A DNA stretch of 64,000 bases from an uncultured Aliiroseovarius sp. (GCF_947497285.1 NZ_CANMFT010000006.1:62001-126000), one strand, 5' to 3'; shown: positions 36,355-45,718, counted from the first letter of the stretch. A program made the numbers and translations. Notes: a model not told the origin generated them from the sequence alone.

Positions 36355-36971
36355 GACTGTGCCTCGGTCTTGTTCTGCGTCGGTTGGGTCGCCAGCCACG
36401 CGGCGGCGCGTTCCAGCCGGTCCATGCGCCGGCGTTCTCCGAACACGGCGACACCGACGGTTTCAGCGAGGATGTTCAGGTCAAGCCGGGTCGAGCGGTG
36501 CGCCACATACCACAAGTCCAGTTGCAGCTTCTCGTTGTCGCTTAGGGCGGTGTTGCCGCTGACCTGCGACCAGCCGGTCAGACCGGGGCGCACCGATCCG
36601 CGCAGTTTGCCAGCCGGACCAAAGTCTTCGATTGTGCGGGGCAACAAGGGGCGCGGTCCGACCAGCGCCATTCGCCCACGCAGGATGATGAACAACTGCG
36701 GCAATTCGTCAAACCGCGTGCGCCGCAATAGCTTGGTCAGAGGTGTCAGCCGCTCGGCATCCGGCAACCAGACACCATCGGCATCACGGGCGTCGGTCAA
36801 TGTCCGAAATTTCACCACCTGAAATGGCACGCCGTTCCGACCCGAGCGTTCCTGGTGGAACATCACAGGTCGCCCAAGCGCCACAAACACCACCAGATAA
36901 GTCAGTAAAAACAGAGGCACAGCCACGACAAGCGCGACCAGGCAAATCAACAATTCCAATCTTCTGTCCAT
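36351..36971 (-). CDS. Monotopic phosphoglycosyl transferase (initiating sugar transferase, PglC-like)
   Basis: A 206-residue enzyme of the small PGT class. It has one N-terminal membrane segment (about residues 6-32), VKFRTLTDA, the Asp-Glu catalytic pair in RRTRFDELPQL, and the GPRPLLPRTI loop. It moves a sugar-1-phosphate from a nucleotide sugar to undecaprenyl phosphate, the first membrane step of a polysaccharide repeat. It is the first gene of the minus-strand amino-sugar operon and divergent from the glycosyltransferase at 37178. It is the only PGT in the window. Confidence 0.92.
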   Translation of the reverse strand: MDRRLELLICLVALVVAVPLFLLTYLVVFVALGRPVMFHQERSGRNGVPFQVVKFRTLTDARDADGVWLPDAERLTPLTKLLRRTRFDELPQLFIILRGRMALVGPRPLLPRTIEDFGPAGKLRGSVRPGLTGWSQVSGNTALSDNEKLQLDLWYVAHRSTRLDLNILAETVGVAVFGERRRMDRLERAAAWLATQPTQNKTEAQS

Positions 36972-37177
36972 GAAAACCCATCAAACAGTGAAGGCGCGTG
37001 TGGAATAGCGATACTCCACTTTTTCGCGACAATAATCCAACCAAGAATGCATTGTTTAGAACTTCGAAACCGAGCCGCGAAATAGCGGGCCAATACACCA
37101 GAAAACCACGCCCCTACATGCACATACATCAAGTTTCGACCTTGCCAGACATTCCCAATCCATGCAACCTTCCCGGC
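36972..37177. promoter_or_regulatory. Divergent promoter region of the polysaccharide locus
   Basis: A 206-bp A/T-richer gap between the initiating sugar transferase (minus) and a GT4 gene (plus). It contains GTGGA-N10-TCCAC at 37000-37019, a possible operator. No convincing -35/-10 pair stands out. The GT4 start lacks a good ribosome-binding site. Confidence 0.35.
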
Positions 37178-38422
37178 ATGAAGGTTATTCACGTCGTCAC
37201 CACTACAAATGTGGGTGGCGCCCAGATTATGTTGCAACGCTATTTATCGGCACTTGGTGAAAATGCGGCTTCGCATTCGGTGATTTCGCTGGTCCCCTCG
37301 GGCCCTATCGCGCCAGACATTGAGGCGCTTGGTGTTCAGGTTGCAGATCTCGGGCTCAGCCCCGGTCGGGTCACTCCGGCGGCGCTTTGGCGTTTGCGTC
37401 GCCTGTTGCGCGATGCAAAGCCCGACATCGTGCATGGATGGATGTATCACGGATGCCTCGCGGCGTGGGCAGGTCTGATCGGCAACCGCCGAAAGGATGG
37501 TCCGGCGCTGGTCTGGGGTGTGCACCACTCGCTTCAGGACATTGCCAACGAGAAACGTTCGACCCGATGGGTGGTGCGGCTGATGGCAGCGATGTCGAAG
37601 CGGGTCGATCTGATCACTTACTGCTCGGGTGTGTCGCAAGACCAGCACGAGGCGATCGGCTTTTGTAAAGACAATGTCGACCTGATCCCCAATGCGGTCG
37701 ACACCGAAGTCTTCAAACCCGACCCCGACGCCCGTGCCCGCCTTGGCGCGATCTGCAAAATCCCGGACGGGCGGCTGATTGTCGGTAATGTGGCACGTGG
37801 CCACCCGATGAAAGACCACGTTTCCATGGTGCGGGCCACAGCCATGCTGATCGAGATGGGGCACGACGTGCAGGCCGTTTTGGTCGGCGAAGGCCTAAGC
37901 GACAGCCCCGCCGTCCAAACCGCAAGCGAGCTTGGCATCCGCGACCGCGTCACCGCACTTGAGACCCGATCCGACGTGCATTCGATCGTGCCGGGCTTTG
38001 ACATCTTCCTACTCTCCTCGGCCTGGGGCGAGGCATTTCCACTTGCAGTTGCCGAAGCCATGGCCGCGGGTGTGCCGTGTGTGGTCACGGATGTCGGGGA
38101 TTGTGCGCTGTTGGTTGGCGACACGGGTCGGGTTGTCGCCCCTGCCGCACCGCAAGAGCAGGCGAAAGCCGTCGCGTCCCTGATAGATGCGGGGCAAGCG
38201 GCGCGCAATGAACTGGGCCAACGCGCCCGCGCCCGCGTCTCGGAACATTTTTCGGCCCCACGCTATGTCGACCGCCACGATGCAGCCTATGCCCGCGCGC
38301 TGAACCGGGCGACCGGGAAAGGCGCAGACGAAACCCAATTCGGACAAGCCTCGCAAGATAAATTGGCACATTCGCCATCCACGCAAAAAGTTTCCCCAAA
38401 TCGTGGGGATCGCCGCTATTAA
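37178..38422 (+). CDS. Glycosyltransferase family 4
   Basis: A 414-residue GT-B fold transferase. The acceptor-side N-terminus is MKVIHVVTTTNVGGAQIMLQ. The donor-side motifs are VGNVARGHPMKDH and the E-x7-E region (GEAFPLAVAEAMAAGVP). The ATG at 37178 is chosen because the family begins with this strand; the frame stays open 60 codons upstream. There is no clear ribosome-binding site, so expression may be low. Sugar specificity cannot be read. Confidence 0.85.
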   Translation: MKVIHVVTTTNVGGAQIMLQRYLSALGENAASHSVISLVPSGPIAPDIEALGVQVADLGLSPGRVTPAALWRLRRLLRDAKPDIVHGWMYHGCLAAWAGLIGNRRKDGPALVWGVHHSLQDIANEKRSTRWVVRLMAAMSKRVDLITYCSGVSQDQHEAIGFCKDNVDLIPNAVDTEVFKPDPDARARLGAICKIPDGRLIVGNVARGHPMKDHVSMVRATAMLIEMGHDVQAVLVGEGLSDSPAVQTASELGIRDRVTALETRSDVHSIVPGFDIFLLSSAWGEAFPLAVAEAMAAGVPCVVTDVGDCALLVGDTGRVVAPAAPQEQAKAVASLIDAGQAARNELGQRARARVSEHFSAPRYVDRHDAAYARALNRATGKGADETQFGQASQDKLAHSPSTQKVSPNRGDRRY

Positions 38423-38426
38423 TGCT

Positions 38427-38455
38427 TTGACCGGTGTGACAGCATCGGGAGTTAT
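38427..38455 (+). promoter_or_regulatory. Possible sigma-70-type promoter of the export operon
   Basis: TTGACC at 38427-38432, a 17-bp spacer and AGTTAT at 38450-38455, about 40 bp upstream of the BY-kinase ATG. It is a modest match to consensus in a short intergenic gap. Confidence 0.3.
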
Positions 38456-38496
38456 TAGTTTTTTTCAATCTGTCGGCTCACGGAGGAGCACGCCAC

Positions 38497-40368
38497 ATGA
38501 CGGCAGACACACAACACAGACACGACACCACACCCAGCGATTTTGACCGCATTGGTCTGGACGGCTTTTGGATCATCCTTCGGCGCCATTTGCGCATGAT
38601 GATGTTGATCGTAATCGGCGTGATCGGCGTTACGGCACTGGTCCTGACACGTCTGGACGAACGCTTCACCGCACGATCGACATTGGTCCTGACGGGGCTG
38701 GACACGCGTGTCAGCCGCACCGATACGCAGCTTGAAAGCTTCGAGCTGTCGCGCGCGGTGATCGAAACCGAAATGGATGTCTTGCGCTCGCGCGCCTTCG
38801 CCGCCCAAGTCGCCGACTCGCTGGCGCTGTTTGACGACCCCACCTTCGTTAAAATCGGGGCAAACCCTTCGGCTGACAACGTAGCGTTGCACCAAGAACG
38901 TGTGCTGGACAAGTTGCAGTCGGCTTACAAAGTGTTTCGATCCGGCGAAAGTCTGGCCATCGACATCATCGCAACCGCGGACAATGCCAAGCTTGCTGCG
39001 AAAATCGCCAATGGCATTGCTGATGTCTATATCCAGAGCGGCGTGTCCGAACAGAAGGCCAACGTCAGCAAGTCGATCGACTTCTTGCGCACGCGCGTTG
39101 CCACTTTGGGTGAAGAACTGACCCTGACCGAACTGGACCTGGCGGACTTCATCCGGGAAAACAAGTTGGACGATGATCAATTGCCTGAACGGTTAAGGTC
39201 ACAAGTCCAATACCTGACGACCATCCTGCGGGCTGGCGGACAAGAGGGGCAAGACGCGGCCAACACGGAACGCCTGACAAAAGAGCTCGCCAGTGTCGAA
39301 GCCGCCCTGCAAGACCGCACGCGCGCAGAGCTGACACAGATGCGCAAGGAACGACTGCTGGAACTTCAGCGGTCACGATATCAAACCGCAATCGAAAAGC
39401 TGAATGAGCTGGAAACCCAGATCCAGCTTGTCGGACAGGGCGCACGTCAGGTGTCGGTCGCCCGCGCACCGGCCTCGGCGTCTTGGCCCAACAAGACCGC
39501 AGCCCTGATCATCAGCGCGATTGGTGGGCTGGTGCTGGCGTTTGTGGTGGCTTTGGTGCTGGACCTGATGAACCGTCGTCTTTGGAACGAAGAACAAACA
39601 ATCCGCGTCTCAGGCATGCCGAATGCTGGCTTTTTGCCGCGCTTCAACCGCTCGATCGCGTTCCGTCCACAGGACTCTGTGGCACATTACCTGCTGTCCA
39701 ACCCCCGATCCATGTTTGCCCAAGCCGTGCGCAGTGCCACTGGCCTTTGGTTTGACGACGAAAGCGACGGATGGGTGGTTATGATCACTTCGGGCTTGCC
39801 CCATGAAGGCAAGTCCACCGTGACCGTCGCACTTGGCCTTGCCGCTGCTGTGGACGGGTTGAAGGTGCTTGTTATCGACATGGACAGCCACCGAGAAGAC
39901 GCCGCCCGCCTGCTGGAATCGTCAGAGCCGCCAAGCAAACTGGCTGATGCAGTGTCGGGGGCCGTGCGCCCCAGTCCGGTCGTCATCAAAGGCGAACGCA
40001 TTGAAGGGTTGGACTTGATCTCGCTTGACGCGCGCAGCTCAGCGAACCTCAAGGATCAACGCAAGCTGCTGTCCACGCTCAAGGAAAAGCTGCACCAGGA
40101 ATACGACCTGATCGTGATCGACACGCCGCCCGTTCTGGTGGTCGATGACACGCTGCGCATCGGCATTCTGGCCGACGAAATCTGGCAGGTTGTGCGCTGG
40201 GGGCGGACATCTGAAACCGTCCTGCGTGACACGGTCGAGCGTCTGAAACGCGACGGTTTGCCCATTTCGGCAACCATCATCAACGACGTGGACACACGCC
40301 GTCATCGGAGACTGGGATACGGTGGATATGCCCAGTATTACAATTATGGCGAAGGCTATTACAAATAG
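38497..40368 (+). CDS. Wzz/BY-kinase fusion: chain-length regulator and tyrosine autokinase (ExoP/Wzc-like)
   Basis: A 623-residue inner-membrane protein. TM1 is at about 36-52, followed by a periplasmic Wzz domain with a long coiled coil (190-315), TM2 at 335-357, and a cytoplasmic bacterial tyrosine kinase domain. The kinase has Walker A SGLPHEGKST (432-441), Walker A' VLVIDMDSH and Walker B LIVIDTPPVL. The C-terminus carries seven Tyr in 16 residues, the autophosphorylation cluster. It controls polymer length and export with the ExoF-like protein. GGAGGAG precedes the start. Its last codons overlap the next gene. Confidence 0.93.
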   Translation: MTADTQHRHDTTPSDFDRIGLDGFWIILRRHLRMMMLIVIGVIGVTALVLTRLDERFTARSTLVLTGLDTRVSRTDTQLESFELSRAVIETEMDVLRSRAFAAQVADSLALFDDPTFVKIGANPSADNVALHQERVLDKLQSAYKVFRSGESLAIDIIATADNAKLAAKIANGIADVYIQSGVSEQKANVSKSIDFLRTRVATLGEELTLTELDLADFIRENKLDDDQLPERLRSQVQYLTTILRAGGQEGQDAANTERLTKELASVEAALQDRTRAELTQMRKERLLELQRSRYQTAIEKLNELETQIQLVGQGARQVSVARAPASASWPNKTAALIISAIGGLVLAFVVALVLDLMNRRLWNEEQTIRVSGMPNAGFLPRFNRSIAFRPQDSVAHYLLSNPRSMFAQAVRSATGLWFDDESDGWVVMITSGLPHEGKSTVTVALGLAAAVDGLKVLVIDMDSHREDAARLLESSEPPSKLADAVSGAVRPSPVVIKGERIEGLDLISLDARSSANLKDQRKLLSTLKEKLHQEYDLIVIDTPPVLVVDDTLRIGILADEIWQVVRWGRTSETVLRDTVERLKRDGLPISATIINDVDTRRHRRLGYGGYAQYYNYGEGYYK

Positions 40369-41785
40369 TCGCCCGATACAGGCGCGTTGGTTCTGCGTGA
40401 GGATGGCCGCGTCTGTTGTTGCCATGTTTGCAGGATTGTCCGGCGCACTGGCAGACGGTTCGGCATTTTCGAGCCAGCTGGCGTTTCCCGGTGCGCAAGG
40501 CTTCGGCGCGGGTGCCATTGGGTGGCGTGGCGGCGATGTTGTGGCCGTGACCACGCTAGATGATCGCGGACCCGGATCGCTGCGCGCATGTGCTGAGAAC
40601 CGGGGAGAGGCGCGGGTTTGCATCTTCACGGTCAGCGGCACCATCTCGTTGGCGACACCCATCTATCTGGGCGCCAACCTTTATGTGGCTGGCCAAACGG
40701 CACCGGGCGACGGGGTGCAGATCAGAAACGCAGCGTCGACGCATACGCCGCTTATCCTAAAAAATGTGACAGACGTCGTGGTGCGCTTTCTAAAGATCCG
40801 TCCCGGCCCCAGCAAGACACCATCCCCCACCGTAGATGCCGTCACGGTCGAGAATGCGCGCCGCATCTACCTTGGCAACCTGTCCATGGGATTTGCCACG
40901 GACGAGACGTTCAACATCCATGTCTCGAACGCGACAGCAGCCGACATCACGCTGGCCGACAGCCTTCTTGCCCTTAGCCTAGATCGCAGCACTCATCCCA
41001 AGGGCAAGCATTCGAAAGGGGCGCTGATCTGTTCTGACGAGGGGTCGGACAATGCCTGTGGCCGGATCACGCTTTTGCGAAACCTGTTCGCCCACCACCG
41101 CGATCGCAACCCCGACATCAAAGCCACTTCAATCGGCCCGGTCGAGGTCATCAACAACGTTTTCTACAACCCGATCAGCCAGTTCGGCGAGTTTTATGAT
41201 CTGTTGGGAGAGACCCGCATCGCCTATGTCGGCAACGTTGCCTTGACCGGGCCAAGCACCATCTGGCGCACGCCTGAAGCCGTTCAGGTGTTCAACTGGA
41301 ACGATGCGACCGATGTGGCTTTGATGGTGCGCGACAATATCGCCAGCACCGCCAACGGGTGTCGAAAACGCAATACCCGCGTGTTGGACCGGGAAGCCAA
41401 ACGCAGCCAGATCCCGGACACGGACATCACATTGACCACCCCTGCCCTACCCTCGGATCAGGTGCTTGAAACAGTGCTGGCCCGCGCAGGTGATCAGATC
41501 CTGCCAAACCGTCAGCCCGACGCCCTTGATGCGCGCGTTCTGGACGACGTGCGCCACTGCACTGGCGCCGTTATCGACCGGGTCGATCAGGTTGGGGGCT
41601 GGCCGGACCTAAGAATAGCGCCCGCCATAACCGATAGTGACGGCGACGGGTTCCCGGATGACTGGGAAGCCCAGACCCCCGGCCTTGACCCCGCAGAGCC
41701 AGATGATCCATGGCAGCCCGCCCACAGCGGTGGCACCAGCAATCTGGAGCTTTGGTTGGCGCAGCTTGCAGGGGACGGCACATGA
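40346..41785 (+). CDS. Secreted pectate-lyase-like polysaccharide lyase
   Basis: About 479 residues. An N-terminal signal-like segment (MAASVVAMFAGLSGALA) is followed by a right-handed beta-helix fold of the pectate lyase superfamily. Visible blocks are FPGAQGFGAGAIGWRGG, VTTLDDRGPGSLRA and LYVAGQTAPGDGVQIRN. A calcium-binding-like loop DSDGDGFPDDWE lies near the C-terminus. The start is uncertain: ATG at 40322, 40346 or 40403. The middle one gives a basic n-region but lies inside the kinase Tyr-cluster codons and has no good ribosome site. Position in the export operon suggests it trims or releases the polymer made here. Confidence 0.8.
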   Translation: MAKAITNSRPIQARWFCVRMAASVVAMFAGLSGALADGSAFSSQLAFPGAQGFGAGAIGWRGGDVVAVTTLDDRGPGSLRACAENRGEARVCIFTVSGTISLATPIYLGANLYVAGQTAPGDGVQIRNAASTHTPLILKNVTDVVVRFLKIRPGPSKTPSPTVDAVTVENARRIYLGNLSMGFATDETFNIHVSNATAADITLADSLLALSLDRSTHPKGKHSKGALICSDEGSDNACGRITLLRNLFAHHRDRNPDIKATSIGPVEVINNVFYNPISQFGEFYDLLGETRIAYVGNVALTGPSTIWRTPEAVQVFNWNDATDVALMVRDNIASTANGCRKRNTRVLDREAKRSQIPDTDITLTTPALPSDQVLETVLARAGDQILPNRQPDALDARVLDDVRHCTGAVIDRVDQVGGWPDLRIAPAITDSDGDGFPDDWEAQTPGLDPAEPDDPWQPAHSGGTSNLELWLAQLAGDGT

Positions 41786-43143
41786 TCCGGACGAAGCTTG
41801 CGAAGTTGAAGGGCGATCAGGTCGCCGCGCGCCTTTTGCGCAATTTGAAGTGGATCGTCTCGTCACAGGTCGCAATGGCTATTCTGGGCATGGTATCGCT
41901 TGCCGTTGCGGCGCGTGCTTTGGGGGCTGCCGGGCTTGGCGCGCTTGCCTTGATCGAGGCCTTCGCCCGCATCATCGCGCGTCTTGTCCATCTGGAACCG
42001 TGGCAAGCGGTCATCCATCATGGCAGCGCCGCGCTTGAAAACAAGGATCAGGGTCGTTTTGCGCGACTGATCGGCTTGTCGGTCCTGCTGGACATCGCTG
42101 GCGGTGTTTTGGCGGCGGTCGTCGTGTTGGCGCTTGCGCCCATGCTTGCCCCCGTTATGGGGTTGGAGGGGCAGCCCGCCACCTATCTGACGCTGGGCGC
42201 TTTGGCTGTGCTTGTTTCCTTGCGCGCGACCGGCATCGCGCTGTTGCGCCTGTATGATCGGTTTGACGTGCTGGCCAAGATCGACACGGCCACCGCGGCA
42301 TTCCGTGCGATCTTGTCAGTCATCGCCTACCTGTTGGGGGGCGATCTTTTGCATTTCGTCGCCATTTTCATCGCCTTCAGCCTCGTTGAAGGGCTGGCCG
42401 CCTATCTCTTTGGTCGCCGCGAGATGAAACGTCATGGCCAGACGATGACCCTGTCTGGCATGCAAGCTATGCTGACCGCCAATCCGGGGTTTCTGCGCCT
42501 CATGTGGAACTCCAATCTGGCGGTGATCCTGCGCCAGACCACACAACGGCTGGATGTCGTGATCCTGGCGACGTTGGTGGCCCCTGTTTATGTCGGTCAC
42601 TACCACATTGCGCGCCGGTGCGGTGAAGCCGCGATCCGGCTGGGGCGCCCGATCAAGCAAGTGGTGTTTCCCGAATTCGCACGTTTTGCGGCGCGCGGCG
42701 AATACCAGAAAATCAGCAAGACAGCGACGTCGATCAGCCTTGGGTTCACCGCGGTTTTGGTGGCCGGATTGCTGCCGACCCTGTGGTTCATCGAGCCCCT
42801 CGTCACCAGCATTTTCGGACCCGATTTCGCGGCCGCAACAACGGTCGTGTCAGTCCAAGCCATTGCAGTTGCACTGTTTTTGGCCGGCGTCATTCTTGGG
42901 CCGGTGCTATTGAGCCTTGACGCAGACCGCGGGCTTATGTGGACGGGGGTGGTCACAGCGGCGCTATTTTTCGTGCTGCTTTATCCGTTGGTGTCCATGT
43001 TTGGCGTGACCGGTGCGGCGTTGACGCACCTTATTTGCAATAGCCTGTGGCTGATCGCCTGTATATGGTTGACCCACCGTGCCTTGCGCGCGAAAGCCAC
43101 GCGGCCCGCCGCCAACGCCTCCGAGCAGGAGGAGCCTGTATGA
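41782..43143 (+). CDS. Polysaccharide flippase (Wzx / MOP superfamily)
   Basis: A 453-residue membrane protein with about 12-14 helices and the oligosaccharide flippase pattern (IVSSQVAMAILGMVSLAVAA; RQTTQRLDVVILATL). It should flip undecaprenyl-diphosphate-linked repeat units to the periplasm. The ATG overlaps the lyase TGA by four bases, and the stop region carries the ribosome site of the polymerase gene. Confidence 0.88.
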   Translation: MIRTKLAKLKGDQVAARLLRNLKWIVSSQVAMAILGMVSLAVAARALGAAGLGALALIEAFARIIARLVHLEPWQAVIHHGSAALENKDQGRFARLIGLSVLLDIAGGVLAAVVVLALAPMLAPVMGLEGQPATYLTLGALAVLVSLRATGIALLRLYDRFDVLAKIDTATAAFRAILSVIAYLLGGDLLHFVAIFIAFSLVEGLAAYLFGRREMKRHGQTMTLSGMQAMLTANPGFLRLMWNSNLAVILRQTTQRLDVVILATLVAPVYVGHYHIARRCGEAAIRLGRPIKQVVFPEFARFAARGEYQKISKTATSISLGFTAVLVAGLLPTLWFIEPLVTSIFGPDFAAATTVVSVQAIAVALFLAGVILGPVLLSLDADRGLMWTGVVTAALFFVLLYPLVSMFGVTGAALTHLICNSLWLIACIWLTHRALRAKATRPAANASEQEEPV

Positions 43144-44492
43144 AACAGAACCCACATCGCCACCACCATCACCATCACCACCACCATCGCACGCCGGACC
43201 TGCGCCACAGGTCGGCACGGTTTGATCCCTTTGGATTGGCGGCCGCAGGATTGCGAACACCCGAGGGGCTGTTGGTCGCCGCAGCGGTCGTTCTGGCGCC
43301 AATGAACCACATACGTCTCAGCGGGGTTTACATCACCGCGTCCGACATCGTGGCGCTCGCCGCTTTTATTCTGATGTTGGCAAAAGGAAGCGTGCCGATC
43401 CGCTTTTTCGGCCCGGCAACGGCATTCTGGGGTCTGTCCTTCATTGCCTTTGCGGGCGGTATGACCATGAGCTCGGTCATAAACGGTGACCCGGCTGCTT
43501 TGCCCAACACGCTTGCGCAATACAGCTATTCCTTGCTCGTGCTGCCAATGATCCTTGGCGGTCGCTCCTATGCGCAGACCTTGGCGCTGATCAAGCTGCT
43601 GATCGCGGCCTATGTGTTCGTCATGTTATTTGGCGCTTATGTCGTCCATTTCGTGGACAATCCCAACCGGATGTTGGTGTCGGGCAACGGGCGGATGCGG
43701 TCGCTGATCCAGCGCGAAAACGAAACGGCGGTGCATGGCGCGATCGCGATTGTTCTGGTGCTTGGGCTTTATAAGCTGGGCGCGATGCGGGCACGTTCGG
43801 TTCTGCTCTGCATTCCCCCGCTGATCTATGGCATCATGCTGACCGGATCGGTGTCGGGGCTGTTGGCCACGTTCCTTGGTGTCACGCTGCTGGTCTTGAT
43901 CGTCGGGCCCATTCGGCACATCCCGATCTCGGCTGCGATCGTGGCAGTTGTCGTCGTCATCCTGCTGGCGTTCGGTGATATCTTCCTGCCCGAAATCTTC
44001 CGCAACCGGGTGCTGGACCCGCTGCTGAACCGTGGCCTGGTGGGTGCGGGAACGTTCTCGGATCGGGCGTTACTGATTCAAGAGGCCATGGCGATCATGA
44101 AGGATACGGTGTTTCTTGGCTTGGGCGTGGAACAGTTCCGCGAATACAGCGCCCACAACGCGGCTGTACACAACAATTATCTCGCGGCCTTTGTCGAAGG
44201 CGGTCTGATCTCGCTTCTGGGTTTGATCGGGTTCTTCCTGTCAGCCCTGACACTGGTGTGGGCGGCAATCGTTTCGCGGGTCAATCGACAGGTCTGGGCA
44301 ATGACCTTGGTTGTGCTGTTGATCTACGCGGTCGCCTTCAACATGTTCCCCACCTTCTATGCCCGTTTCTGGAACGTGCCGTGGATCTTGCTGCTATCCC
44401 TGACAGCATCGCTGCTGACGCCCTTGCGCCACAAAGACCAGCCAATACTGCCACACCCATCCCCAACCCTGAAAAGGAGAGCCCGCTCATGA
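43140..44492 (+). CDS. O-antigen ligase/polymerase-like protein (Wzy/ExoQ type) with N-terminal poly-His
   Basis: A 450-residue protein with about ten or more helices and the large periplasmic loop of the Wzy/WaaL family (QRENETAVHGAIAI; GLGVEQFREYSAHNAAVHNN). In an Exo-type locus it is more likely the repeat-unit polymerase than a ligase. The ATG at 43140 follows GGAGGAG and overlaps the flippase stop (ATGA). The N-terminal cytoplasmic tail contains nine consecutive His (positions 8-16, after MKQNPHR), coded by mixed CAC and CAT. This could bind Zn, Ni or Cu. Confidence 0.88.
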   Translation: MKQNPHRHHHHHHHHHRTPDLRHRSARFDPFGLAAAGLRTPEGLLVAAAVVLAPMNHIRLSGVYITASDIVALAAFILMLAKGSVPIRFFGPATAFWGLSFIAFAGGMTMSSVINGDPAALPNTLAQYSYSLLVLPMILGGRSYAQTLALIKLLIAAYVFVMLFGAYVVHFVDNPNRMLVSGNGRMRSLIQRENETAVHGAIAIVLVLGLYKLGAMRARSVLLCIPPLIYGIMLTGSVSGLLATFLGVTLLVLIVGPIRHIPISAAIVAVVVVILLAFGDIFLPEIFRNRVLDPLLNRGLVGAGTFSDRALLIQEAMAIMKDTVFLGLGVEQFREYSAHNAAVHNNYLAAFVEGGLISLLGLIGFFLSALTLVWAAIVSRVNRQVWAMTLVVLLIYAVAFNMFPTFYARFWNVPWILLLSLTASLLTPLRHKDQPILPHPSPTLKRRARS

Positions 44493-45718
44493 GCCCTTTG
44501 CGCAAGATCATCCTGACGGTCCTGGCCACCCTTCTGGCAGCCACCTTGCCTGCCTTGGGCGAGGATTATGTTCTAAACGAACAAGATGAATTGCTGGTGC
44601 GTGTTTTGCGTTGGGATTCGGAACAGGATGCCTATGCTGTTCTGGATGGGGTATCCGGTGAATACACCATCGGGTCCAACGGCACGCTTTCGCTGCCGTT
44701 AATCGGATCCTTGGCTGCGAAGGGCGAAACCGTGACAACGCTTTCGCGCCAACTCGCGATCGCGATAGAACGCAAGCTTGGCTTGTCTCCTCCGCCACGC
44801 ATTGGGGTCCAGGTTATCGGTCACCTGCCCGTCTATGTTCTGGGTGCGGTCAGTTCGCCGGGGGCCTACCCCTATCGTCCGGGCTTGACCGCTCAGCAAG
44901 CCATGGCGCTTTCAGGGGGGCTCTTGCGCACCAATCCGGGGGACCAGAACGGCTTTACGTTTGACACGATGCGCCTTGGCGGCGAGGTCCGCATGTTGGA
45001 AAACCAGATCGAGGCGCACACCGCCGAGCAGCAGCAGTTGCTGGCCGACCTTGAGGCCCTGAACGCACAAGAGGCATCTGGGGATGACGGCATGACCGAA
45101 CTTCCGCAGGGCCTTGAGGCCGACATTCTGGCCGCCAAACAAAACGCGCGCGCCGCCCAAGGCGAGCGGATCCGCGACTTGCAGGCGGTGTTGCGCGAAC
45201 AGATCGACCGGCTGACCGCCCAGATCGCGTTGCGCGCCGATCAGATTGTAACGACCGAAGCCGAGCTGAAAGATGTAAGTTCGCTAAAAGAGCGTGGACT
45301 GACAGTGAACACGCGGGTGAATGCGTTGACTTCGGCACTGAATGAGTTGGAGGCGAAACGCCTTCAGCTTGAAATCGCGCGCCTGACCGCACAGCAGCAG
45401 CTCAACCGCGCCCAGCGCGACGAGCTGGCTCTTGTGGATGACGCGCGCGCGGAAACGCTGGCGCGCCTGAATGCTGTTGAACGCGACATCTCGGGCCTGC
45501 AGATCAGGCTGGCCACGGCGCGTGCATTGCGCGCACAGGCCGTATCGGCAGGGATGGCAGTGCCAGATACGGTAGGAGAAATGGCGACGCGTTATCGTGT
45601 GACCCGGGTCGTGGACGGTGTGGCAACCACATCAGACATTCGTGCCACCGATCCGATGCGCCCCGGCGATACGATAGAGATCGACCGCGTCGACCAAGCC
45701 ATGCCTGACGCCAACTGA
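44489..45718 (+). CDS. Polysaccharide export protein, ExoF-like (Poly_export/SLBB plus coiled coil)
   Basis: A 409-residue protein with a Sec signal (IILTVLATLLAATLPALG) and no lipobox. Residues 25-110 form the polysaccharide export domain (YVLNEQDELLVRVLRWDSEQ; GTLSLPLIGSLAAKGETV), and 110-165 an SLBB-like domain. A long coiled-coil segment (about 175-360) follows. This layout resembles ExoF of succinoglycan synthesis, the partner of ExoP. It starts by ATGA overlap with the polymerase gene. Confidence 0.87.
   Translation: MSPLRKIILTVLATLLAATLPALGEDYVLNEQDELLVRVLRWDSEQDAYAVLDGVSGEYTIGSNGTLSLPLIGSLAAKGETVTTLSRQLAIAIERKLGLSPPPRIGVQVIGHLPVYVLGAVSSPGAYPYRPGLTAQQAMALSGGLLRTNPGDQNGFTFDTMRLGGEVRMLENQIEAHTAEQQQLLADLEALNAQEASGDDGMTELPQGLEADILAAKQNARAAQGERIRDLQAVLREQIDRLTAQIALRADQIVTTEAELKDVSSLKERGLTVNTRVNALTSALNELEAKRLQLEIARLTAQQQLNRAQRDELALVDDARAETLARLNAVERDISGLQIRLATARALRAQAVSAGMAVPDTVGEMATRYRVTRVVDGVATTSDIRATDPMRPGDTIEIDRVDQAMPDAN

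Noticed and set aside
36998-37177. Upstream extension of the first GT4 gene to an ATG at 36998 or 37118
   Set aside because: The extra residues precede the conserved first beta strand, lack ribosome sites and would fill the divergent promoter region.
43140-43210. Poly-His tract as a cloning tag or contaminating vector sequence
   Set aside because: The tract uses irregular CAC/CAT codons, sits in the ATGA-coupled junction with the flippase gene, and continues into a full native polymerase with no vector-like linker.
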